From Candidatus Omnitrophota bacterium (GTDB lineage Bacteria; Omnitrophota; Gorgyraeia; Gygaellales; Profunditerraquicolaceae), in contig JAQTNM010000036.1 of assembly GCA_028713875.1 (NCBI GenBank), positions 1 through 7,552 on the forward strand: a stretch of 7,552 nt of DNA, given 5' to 3'. Each line of letters begins with the position of its first letter. Within the stretch, counting starts at the first letter, position 1. The notes below the pieces were generated by a model. It was not told the origin of the DNA. It searched no databases and saw nothing but the letters and a program-made list of their open reading frames with translations. Below, piece after piece: positions 1 through 4,719 of this stretch. A program made the translations under genes and the position numbers.

Positions 1-90
1 AATAACGTTTCCGTACTTGTCGGTTACGATATTTATAACAATAAAAACCTGAAAGATACCGTCACATTCCAACTGGACATTGATTTTTAA
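1..90 (+). CDS. C-terminal fragment of a probable outer-membrane beta-barrel protein
   Basis: The first frame is open from base 1 to a TAA at 88-90 and gives 29 residues ending in TFQLDIDF. Seen: hydrophobic residues alternate with polar ones up to a terminal Phe (V, F, L, I, F at every second position). That pattern is typical of the last strand of outer-membrane beta-barrels, which the BAM machinery recognises. Before it comes a second alternating stretch (VSVLVGYDIY) and a polar turn, like a strand-turn-strand hairpin. Inference: the end of a porin-like protein, cotranscribed with amt, whose ribosome binding site starts 5 bases after the stop. Porin-like proteins such as the TorF family have, from memory, been seen near amt/P-II genes, but 29 residues cannot decide the family. 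The start lies outside the window. Confidence 0.5.
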   Translation, partial: NNVSVLVGYDIYNNKNLKDTVTFQLDIDF

Positions 91-95
91 AACAT

Positions 96-102
96 AAGGA
101 GG
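96..102 (+). promoter_or_regulatory. Strong ribosome binding site of amt
   Basis: AAGGAGG ends five bases before the ATG at 108. It is a near-perfect Shine-Dalgarno sequence and fixes the amt start. It lies in the 17-base gap after the upstream stop, which supports translation from a shared transcript. Confidence 0.8.
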
Positions 103-107
103 AGGAG

Positions 108-1337
108 ATGATAAACGCGGGCGATACGGCGTGGGTGTTAATTTCTTCAGCGCTGGTTTTGCTGATGACCCCGGGGCTGGCTTTTTTCTACGGAGGCATG
201 GTCAGGAGGAAGAATGTCTTAAGCGTATTGATGCAATGTTTCATCATTATGTGCGTGCTGAGCCTGCAGTGGGTGCTTTACGGTTACAGTCTTTCTTTTG
301 CTCCCGGGGAGGGGTTCTGGGGAGGTTTTAGCTGGGCAGGTTTAAACGGCGTAGGCCTTGCGCCTTATGCCGGTTATGCCCCTACAATACCGCATCAGGC
401 ATTTATGATGTTCCAGGCGATGTTTGCGATCATTACGCCTGCGCTTATAATAGGGGCTTTCGCCGAAAGAATGAAATTTTCTTCCTTGGTAGTCTTCACT
501 ATACTCTGGGCCACTTTTGTATATGACCCTTTGTGCCATTGGGTATGGGGAGTGGGCGGGTGGCTGAGGAATTTAGGTGCTTTGGATTTTGCCGGAGGCA
601 CAGTCGTGCATATTAATGCCGGTATAGCAGCGCTGGTTACGGCTTTGGTCATCGGCAGGAGGAAGAATCTGGATTCCAATCCTCCCGTGCCGCATAACAT
701 GCCTTTTGTGGTGCTGGGGGCGGCCCTGCTTTGGTTCGGATGGTTCGGTTTTAATGCCGGCAGCGCCCTTGGCGCCAATGGCATAGCAGTGAATGCTTTT
801 GTAGTCACTAATACCGCAGCGGCAGCGGCGGGTTTAAGCTGGGCGCTTTTAGAATGGATGAATAACGGCAAACCTACGGCATTCGGTACTGCAAGCGGCG
901 CGGTAGCCGGCTTAGTGGCTATTACTCCGGCCGCGGGATTTGTGAGCGTGATACCTGCCATAATCATCGGTTTGCTTGTAAGTGCGTTTTGCTTTTTTGC
1001 GGTAAGCGTAATTAAGCCAAGATTAGGATATGATGCTTCTCTGGATGCCTTCGGCGTGCATTGCGTAGGAGGATTATGGGGCGCCCTGGCCACAGGATTG
1101 TTCGCATCCAAAGCCGTGAATCCGGCCGGAGCAGACGGCTTGTTTTTCGGCAACCCTAAACAATTCCTGGTGCAGTTGACAGCGGTCGCGGTCACGCTAC
1201 TCTACACATCTTTAGCTACCCTCGTTATTTACAAGCTGGTAGACCTGTTTATGGGTGTGCGCGTGAGCGAAAAAGAGGAGCTGATGGGCCTTGATCTTAC
1301 ACAGCACAGGGAGCGGGCCTATACCGTTCTTGAATAA
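108..1337 (+). CDS. amt: Ammonium channel/transporter, Amt family
   Basis: Inner-membrane channel that takes up ammonium; the family forms trimers. The 409-residue length is normal, with about 11 membrane segments from residue 8 to about 380. Seen: the family signature around residues 160-175 (DFAGGTVVHINAG), the twin pore histidines His168 and His318 (same numbers as E. coli AmtB), Asp160, the Phe gate (Phe106, Phe215), and Trp147 and Ser219 at the outer binding site. The cytoplasmic tail ends in GLDLTQHRERAYTVLE, close to the conserved tail through which AmtB responds to P-II. No long cleavable signal peptide precedes the first helix, unlike E. coli AmtB. The start is fixed by AAGGAGG. P-II follows after 11 bases, the usual Amt/P-II pairing, so this channel is probably blocked by the P-II encoded next to it when nitrogen is plentiful. 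Confidence 0.97.
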   Translation: MINAGDTAWVLISSALVLLMTPGLAFFYGGMVRRKNVLSVLMQCFIIMCVLSLQWVLYGYSLSFAPGEGFWGGFSWAGLNGVGLAPYAGYAPTIPHQAFMMFQAMFAIITPALIIGAFAERMKFSSLVVFTILWATFVYDPLCHWVWGVGGWLRNLGALDFAGGTVVHINAGIAALVTALVIGRRKNLDSNPPVPHNMPFVVLGAALLWFGWFGFNAGSALGANGIAVNAFVVTNTAAAAAGLSWALLEWMNNGKPTAFGTASGAVAGLVAITPAAGFVSVIPAIIIGLLVSAFCFFAVSVIKPRLGYDASLDAFGVHCVGGLWGALATGLFASKAVNPAGADGLFFGNPKQFLVQLTAVAVTLLYTSLATLVIYKLVDLFMGVRVSEKEELMGLDLTQHRERAYTVLE

Positions 1338-1348
1338 GGAGGCTATAA

Positions 1349-1690
1349 ATGAAACTCATTATTGCAATAATCCAGCCGTATAAGCTTGAGGAGGTAAAAG
1401 AGGAGCTTTATAAGGCCGAAGTTAATCTTATTACGGTAAACGAGGTATTAGGCCACGGCCGCCAGAAGGGCGTTACCGAGGTCTATCGCGGCGCTAAAGA
1501 GACAGGGAACCTCCTGAAGAAGGTGCGCCTTGAGATAGCCGTGAACGATAATTTCGTAGAGCCCACGGTCAATGCGATCATTAAGGGAGCAAAGACCGGA
1601 GAGACCGGCGACGGCAAGATCTTCATCCTGGACTTGAAGGAATGCGTGCGCATACGCACCGAAGAGCGCGGCTCTTTAGCAATTGGTTAA
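1349..1690 (+). CDS. glnK: P-II nitrogen regulatory protein (GlnB/GlnK family)
   Basis: Trimeric cytoplasmic sensor of ATP/ADP and 2-oxoglutarate that binds Amt and other targets through its T-loop. The length, 113 residues, is standard. Seen: the T-loop at residues 37-55 with Gln39, Tyr46 and Arg47 (the residue that plugs AmtB pores); Lys58; the B-loop GETGDGK at 84-90; and Arg101 and Arg103 in RIRT. The ligand-binding residues are therefore intact. Odd: position 51, the Tyr uridylylated by GlnD in proteobacteria, is Glu, and position 49, the phosphorylated Ser of cyanobacteria, is Ala. Covalent switching at these sites looks impossible. A Shine-Dalgarno (TAAGGAGG) overlaps the amt stop, so the pair is translationally linked. 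The symbol glnK is chosen because of the adjacent amt; glnB would be equally defensible from sequence. Confidence 0.95.
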   Translation: MKLIIAIIQPYKLEEVKEELYKAEVNLITVNEVLGHGRQKGVTEVYRGAKETGNLLKKVRLEIAVNDNFVEPTVNAIIKGAKTGETGDGKIFILDLKECVRIRTEERGSLAIG

Positions 1691-1714
1691 GGTCCTCCGT
1701 TTTGCGCTCGAGGG

Positions 1715-1748
1715 CTGAATTTTTCATGTCAAAATACGGAAAATTCAG
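1715..1748 (+). other. Hairpin downstream of the P-II gene, no T-tract
   Basis: CTGAATTTTTC (1715-1725) can pair with GGAAAATTCAG (1738-1748), 11 pairs including one G-U, around a 12-base loop. It begins 24 bases after the P-II stop. It is A/T-rich and not followed by a T-run (GTTACC follows), so it is not a canonical intrinsic terminator. It could be a weak terminator or a 3'-end stabiliser of the amt-glnK message. The pairing is seen; the role is unknown. Confidence 0.35.
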
Positions 1749-1768
1749 GTTACCAAAAGATCAAAATC

Positions 1769-1796
1769 TTTACTTGTATATTTAACAAGCTAAAAT
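1769..1796 (+). promoter_or_regulatory. Candidate sigma70-type promoter for the glnA leader
   Basis: TTTACT (1769-1774) and TAAAAT (1791-1796) are 16 bases apart and match the -35 and -10 consensus at 4/6 and 5/6. This would start transcription near 1803, inside the first hexaloop hairpin (1800-1815), which argues against it if that hairpin works. An alternative -10, TATATT (1777-1782), would start near 1789 and keep the hairpin whole, but it lacks a good -35. The region is A/T-rich and a promoter here is likely, but its exact position is unresolved. Readthrough from amt-glnK could also feed the leader. Confidence 0.35.
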
Positions 1797-1799
1797 ATA

Positions 1800-1815
1800 G
1801 GCACATTGTGGTGCC
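1800..1815 (+). promoter_or_regulatory. Hexaloop hairpin P1 of a probable ANTAR-type antiterminator
   Basis: GGCAC (1800-1804) pairs perfectly with GTGCC (1811-1815) around the six-base loop ATTGTG. Established: ANTAR-domain proteins bind RNA with two successive hairpins whose hexanucleotide loops carry A at position 1 and G at position 4; this loop fits. Twenty-five bases separate it from the second hexaloop hairpin. No ANTAR protein is encoded in the window. Confidence 0.65.
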
Positions 1816-1838
1816 GGATTAGGCAAACATTAAAAAGA

Positions 1839-1856
1839 GGGAACACAGGCGTTCTT
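1839..1856 (+). promoter_or_regulatory. Hexaloop hairpin P2, competing with the leader terminator
   Basis: GAAC (1841-1844) pairs with GTTC (1851-1854) around the six-base loop ACAGGC, again with A at loop position 1 and G at position 4. Two G-U pairs (1839-1840 with 1855-1856) can lengthen the stem. Bases 1847-1856 are also needed for the 5' arm of the terminator at 1847-1881, so the two structures exclude each other. Known ANTAR targets work this way: protein bound to P1 and P2 keeps the terminator from folding. By analogy with leaders such as nasF and the Geobacter nitrogen genes, a phosphorylated ANTAR regulator would let transcription run into glnA. Confidence 0.65.
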
Positions 1857-1889
1857 AAAGCATAATGTTTTAAGGACGCCTTTTTATTT
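1847..1889 (+). terminator. Intrinsic terminator in the glnA leader (attenuator)
   Basis: AGGCGTTCTTAAA (1847-1859) pairs with TTTAAGGACGCCT (1869-1881), 13 pairs with one G-U, around a nine-base loop, followed by TTTTTATTT (1881-1889). This is a textbook intrinsic terminator about 160 bases before the glnA start. It would stop both a leader transcript and readthrough from amt-glnK. Its 5' arm overlaps hexaloop hairpin P2, which makes it a conditional attenuator rather than a plain operon end. Confidence 0.85.
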
Positions 1890-1915
1890 GAGCCCGATTA
1901 CAATACAGGGAGAAA

Positions 1916-1936
1916 ACTCCGCACACAGTGCGGAGT
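1916..1936 (+). repeat. Palindromic repeat, copy 1 (hairpin H1)
   Basis: The arms ACTCCGCAC (1916-1924) and GTGCGGAGT (1928-1936) pair perfectly around the loop ACA. Bases 1917-1938 are identical to 1978-1999, so this is one of two copies 61 bases apart. It starts 26 bases after the leader terminator. It could be a REP-like intergenic element or a specific structural unit of the leader; the sequence does not say which. Confidence 0.75.
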
Positions 1937-1938
1937 AA

Positions 1939-1971
1939 CTAAGCGCTAAAACGCCAGAGGCAAGCGCTTAG
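1939..1971 (+). other. Hairpin H2 between the two palindrome copies
   Basis: CTAAGCGCT (1939-1947) pairs with AGCGCTTAG (1963-1971), nine perfect pairs. Inside the loop, GCC-AGA-GGC (1953-1961) may form a small second hairpin. With one bulged base the outer stem can extend (TAA at 1936-1938 with TTA at 1973-1975). Its arms differ from the flanking repeats, so the array is not simple tandem duplication. Confidence 0.6.
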
Positions 1972-1977
1972 GTTAAG

Positions 1978-1996
1978 CTCCGCACACAGTGCGGAG
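1978..1996 (+). repeat. Palindromic repeat, copy 2 (hairpin H3)
   Basis: CTCCGCAC (1978-1985) pairs with GTGCGGAG (1989-1996) around ACA. It is identical to copy 1 over 22 bases (1978-1999 against 1917-1938). Because the copies are identical, the 5' arm of copy 1 can also pair with the 3' arm of copy 2 and enclose H2, giving an alternative fold of the leader. Confidence 0.75.
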
Positions 1997-1997
1997 T

Positions 1998-2034
1998 AAA
2001 ACAAGGCCTATGCGGCATAGCCAGGCCTTGTTTT
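1998..2034 (+). terminator. Terminator-like hairpin H4 directly before the glnA ribosome binding site
   Basis: AAAACAAGGCC (1998-2008) pairs with GGCCTTGTTTT (2024-2034). An inner TATG/CATA stem (2009-2012 with 2016-2019) and a four-base bulge complete it. The A-tract and T-tract arms are those of a bidirectional terminator, but only four T follow the GC-rich part before AAAAGGAG. glnA has no room for another promoter below it, so it must be read through at least partly. It could be a second attenuator, a processing site, or a stem that protects the message and presents the ribosome binding site. Confidence 0.5.
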
Positions 2035-2036
2035 AA

Positions 2037-2042
2037 AAGGAG
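2037..2042 (+). promoter_or_regulatory. Ribosome binding site of glnA
   Basis: AAGGAG lies seven bases before the ATG at 2050 and two bases after the base of hairpin H4. It fixes the start and hence the N-terminal extension of the protein. Its position next to H4 means the leader fold could affect ribosome access. Confidence 0.75.
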
Positions 2043-2049
2043 AGCTTAG

Positions 2050-3552
2050 ATGCCAAAGAAAAAAGAGGTCAAAGAAGTAAAAACCAGAAATCCTCTGGTC
2101 AACGGCAATTTCAATGAAAAGGCAGCCAGGGATGCAATGAAATTGATCAAAGACAAGAACATCAAAATCGTGGATTTTAAATTTAACGACTTGCCTGGCT
2201 TATGGCAGCATTTCTCCATTCCCGCATCGGAATTAGCGGAAATGGACGATATCACCCGCTCCATATGGGTGGACGGTATCGGCTTTGACGGTTCTTCCAT
2301 CCGCGGCTTCCAAAAAATACAGGAGTCGGATATGATCCTTATCCCCGATCCCTCTACTGCGATCGTGGACCCGGTCTGCGAGGTGCCTACTTTAAGCCTG
2401 CTTTGCGATATCTATGATCCCCTGACGCGCAAGCCTTATACCCGCGACCCCCGCTACATCGCAAAAAAAGCCGAGAAATACGTCAGGGATTCCGGCATAG
2501 CGGACAGCGTTTATTTCGGGCCGGAAGCAGAATTCTTCATTTTTAATAATATCCGTTTTGACCAGACCGAAAATTCCGGCTATTACTTTATCGACTCGCA
2601 GGAAGGCGATTGGAATACCGGCAGGGACGAAGGCCCCAACCTTGGCTATAAAATACGTTTTAAAGAAGGTTATTTCCCCGTGCCGCCGCATGATTCCATT
2701 CAGGACTTAAGGAGCAGGATTATCCTGAAGATGATTGAATCCGGCATAAACGTGGAAGTCCATCACCATGAAGTAGCTACTGCCGGACAATGCGAAATAG
2801 ACATGAAATTTGATACGCTTACCAAGATGGGCGATAACCTGCTTCTTTACAAGTATATCATCAAGAATATGGCCAAAAAAGCCGGGATGGTGGCTACCTT
2901 TATGCCCAAGCCGCTTTTTGCGGATAACGGCTCCGGCATGCATTGTCATCAAAGCCTCTGGAAAGGCGGCACGAACCTCTTCTACGATAAGGACGGTTAT
3001 GCCTTATTGTCTCAAACCGCCAAGTACTATATAGGCGGCCTGCTGAAGCACGCCGAAAGCCTGATGGCTTTTTGCGCGCCCACGACTAACTCTTATAAGA
3101 GATTGGTCCCCGGATATGAGGCTCCGGTAAACCTGGTTTATTCTGCGCGTAACCGTTCGGCAGCGGTAAGGATCCCGATGTATTCAGACAGCCCCAAGTC
3201 CAAGAGGATTGAATTCCGTCCGCCGGATCCTTCCTGTAACGGTTATCTTGCTTTTTCTGCCATGCTTATGGCCGGGCTTGACGGGATCAAAAATAAGATC
3301 GACCCGGGCCAGCCTTTAGATAGGGACCTCTTTGAGATGAGCGAGGATGAGCTGAAAAAAATACCCACGGTCCCGGGATCGCTATGGCGTTCATTGAAAT
3401 CCCTGGAAGCGGATCACGAATACCTCCTGAAGGGCGGGGTTTTCACCAAAGACGTTATCGATATCTGGCTGGAGTATAAATACAAGAAAGAGATAGACGC
3501 GGTAAGAATGCGTCCGCATCCTTACGAGTTCTATCTTTATTTTGATATTTAG
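2050..3552 (+). CDS. glnA: Glutamine synthetase, type I
   Basis: Makes glutamine from glutamate, ammonium and ATP; cytoplasmic, and dodecameric in the type I family. The 500 residues exceed the roughly 470 of E. coli, partly because of a polar, Lys-rich N-terminus of about 25 residues. Seen: N-terminal beta-grasp domain with the Asp47 region (DLPG) and the latch FDGSSIRGF (79-87); metal-binding EAEFF with Glu159 and Glu161; HHHEVATAGQCEID with Glu241 and Glu249; NGSGMHCHQS (293-302) with His298; the flap NSYKRLVPGYEAPV with Glu357; NRSAAVRIP (368-376); EFRPPDPS (388-395). All catalytic motifs are intact. Odd: in the segment aligning with E. coli KNLYDLPPEE, this protein has RDLFEMSEDE, so the adenylylated Tyr397 is Phe428. 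GlnE-type inactivation is therefore unlikely. The leader terminator upstream offers another level of control. The amidotransferase gene follows after 11 bases. Confidence 0.97.
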   Translation: MPKKKEVKEVKTRNPLVNGNFNEKAARDAMKLIKDKNIKIVDFKFNDLPGLWQHFSIPASELAEMDDITRSIWVDGIGFDGSSIRGFQKIQESDMILIPDPSTAIVDPVCEVPTLSLLCDIYDPLTRKPYTRDPRYIAKKAEKYVRDSGIADSVYFGPEAEFFIFNNIRFDQTENSGYYFIDSQEGDWNTGRDEGPNLGYKIRFKEGYFPVPPHDSIQDLRSRIILKMIESGINVEVHHHEVATAGQCEIDMKFDTLTKMGDNLLLYKYIIKNMAKKAGMVATFMPKPLFADNGSGMHCHQSLWKGGTNLFYDKDGYALLSQTAKYYIGGLLKHAESLMAFCAPTTNSYKRLVPGYEAPVNLVYSARNRSAAVRIPMYSDSPKSKRIEFRPPDPSCNGYLAFSAMLMAGLDGIKNKIDPGQPLDRDLFEMSEDELKKIPTVPGSLWRSLKSLEADHEYLLKGGVFTKDVIDIWLEYKYKKEIDAVRMRPHPYEFYLYFDI

Positions 3553-3563
3553 CTTCTGAAGCT

Positions 3564-4289
3564 GTGCCGAAAGAAATACTGTTTATAAAGCACATTGACA
3601 TAGAAGGGCCGGGCAGTATTGAGGAATTTTTCAGTGCTACCGGCCGGCCCCTTAAGACGGTTGACTTAAGCTGCGCAGGGCATTTACCTGATGATCTTTC
3701 CGGTATCGCTGCGGTAATATCTCTCGGCGGGCCGATGAACGTTTACGAGGAAGGCAAATACCCATTTTTAAAAGAGGAAGACGGGTTTTTAAAAATGGCG
3801 TTAAGGCAGGGGATCCCTATTCTCGGCATTTGCCTGGGCGCGCAGTTGTTAGCCAAGGCCTGCGGGGCAAAGGTTAAAAAAGCTACGGTAGAAGAGATAG
3901 GATGGCGCAGCGTAAGCTTAACCCGGTCCGGAAGAGGCGACCCCTTATTTAAGGGCCTGGACAGCCGGTTGGATGTACTACAATGGCACCAGGATACTTT
4001 TGAGATTCCCGAAGGCGGAATACGCCTGGCTGAATCCGGGGATTGCCTGAACCAGGCTTTTAAAATCGGCAGAAATGCCTATGGCATACAGTTCCATATT
4101 GAAGTTACTGCCCGGATGATAGAATCCTGGCTGGCAAGATATTCGCCGGAAGGCTGTTTAGAGTTAAAACCCGAAGAAATGCTTAAGGAAACCCGTAAAA
4201 GAAAAGAGGTCTTTAAAGAGCAGACAGAGATAGTTTGTTCCAATCTTGACAGGATTATAGCAGGATCAGACAGGACAGGGGTAGCTTAA
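3564..4289 (+). CDS. Class I glutamine amidotransferase, GMP synthase glutaminase-like
   Basis: A stand-alone class I (triad) glutamine amidotransferase domain of 241 residues. Seen: SLGGPM (53-58) forming the oxyanion-side loop, the nucleophile elbow GICLGAQLLA with Cys90, and the other triad residues His178 and Glu180 in GIQFHIEV. No synthetase domain is attached, and the residues after about 190 are a charged helical tail. Such proteins are usually annotated as GMP-synthase-like amidotransferases; members include hydrolases of gamma-glutamyl compounds such as PuuD. The substrate cannot be told from sequence. It sits 11 bases after glnA and two genes before gltB, so a role in glutamine or gamma-glutamyl turnover is plausible inference. 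The start is GTG at 3564 with only a weak upstream GAAG; no better start keeps the conserved first strand ILFIKH. Confidence 0.85.
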   Translation: MPKEILFIKHIDIEGPGSIEEFFSATGRPLKTVDLSCAGHLPDDLSGIAAVISLGGPMNVYEEGKYPFLKEEDGFLKMALRQGIPILGICLGAQLLAKACGAKVKKATVEEIGWRSVSLTRSGRGDPLFKGLDSRLDVLQWHQDTFEIPEGGIRLAESGDCLNQAFKIGRNAYGIQFHIEVTARMIESWLARYSPEGCLELKPEEMLKETRKRKEVFKEQTEIVCSNLDRIIAGSDRTGVA

Positions 4290-4332
4290 TTTTTTTTATC
4301 CAGGCCTGCTTAAGTATTAGGCAAAAAAGCTC

Positions 4333-4719
4333 TTGGCCAATATGATTACCGTAGTAATTGCGCAAAACCAGGAAAAAGTAAAGCAAATACTTGCTCAAAT
4401 GCTGAATAAATTAGGCAATGCCAACATAAATATCATAAAAGAGGGAGATACTGTTAAGATAACCGAAAAGGACAGTTTGAAAAATATGGTTCCTCTGGAA
4501 GATAAAATTGTTGAATTAGAGGATTCATTGTATAATGAAAAAAAAGGCGTATTGTATAAGTCCGTCCTGGAGACAATTGAGAGGCCGCTGTTTGAGCATA
4601 TATTGGAACGCACCGAAGGCAACCAGCTTAAGGCAGCCAGGATACTGGGCATTAACCGCAATACCATGCGCGCTAAGATAAAAAAATTAGGTATCAATGT
4701 GAGCCGATGGAAAATATAG
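4333..4719 (+). CDS. Small Fis/NtrC-type helix-turn-helix protein
   Basis: A 125-128 residue protein. Residues 79-124 (ETIERPLFEHILERTEGNQ, then KAARILGINRNTMRAKIKKLGI) are a clear Fis-type HTH, the DNA-binding end of NtrC-like activators. There is no AAA+ sigma54-interacting domain. The first 40 residues (VVIAQNQEKVKQILAQMLNKLG, then a short strand INIIKEG) look like the first strand, helix and second strand of a receiver domain, but Gln-Asn stands where the acidic pair should be and no phosphoacceptor region follows; this resemblance is inference. Residues 55-78 form a charged linker. The start is uncertain: TTG at 4333 or ATG at 4342, neither with a good ribosome binding site, and a stop at 4318-4320 rules out longer forms. 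It overlaps gltB by 13 bases, so translation is probably coupled, and it may regulate this cluster. Confidence 0.8.
   Translation: MANMITVVIAQNQEKVKQILAQMLNKLGNANINIIKEGDTVKITEKDSLKNMVPLEDKIVELEDSLYNEKKGVLYKSVLETIERPLFEHILERTEGNQLKAARILGINRNTMRAKIKKLGINVSRWKI

Noticed and set aside
395..1195. Long reverse-strand open frame opposite amt (266 codons)
   Set aside because: It lies entirely inside a clear Amt gene, has low-complexity Ala/Pro/Thr-rich composition typical of a shadow frame, and shows no recognisable domain.
1799..1815. Sigma54 promoter-like GGCAC...GTGC in the leader
   Set aside because: The GG and GC pairs are 11 bases apart instead of the required 10 and the rest of the -12 element is poor. 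The same bases form a perfect hexaloop hairpin, which explains them better.
1899..1904. TACAAT as a -10 box downstream of the attenuator
   Set aside because: No acceptable -35 lies 16-18 bases upstream, and that position is occupied by the terminator stem. A promoter here would bypass the attenuator, so it would need real evidence.
1916..1999. CRISPR-like spacing of two repeats
   Set aside because: Only two copies, each a perfect short palindrome, separated by another hairpin, with no further repeat and no cas gene.
1691..2049. A small protein gene or known glutamine riboswitch in the gap before glnA
   Set aside because: No open frame with a plausible start and ribosome binding site is visible, and I could not recognise the conserved features of the glnA/downstream-peptide glutamine riboswitches. 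The gap is accounted for by hairpins.
4285..4314. Run of eight T after the amidotransferase gene as a terminator
   Set aside because: No GC-rich hairpin precedes the T-run. The only pairing found (CTTAA with TTAAG) is weak and encloses the run, so a terminator between these genes is not supported.
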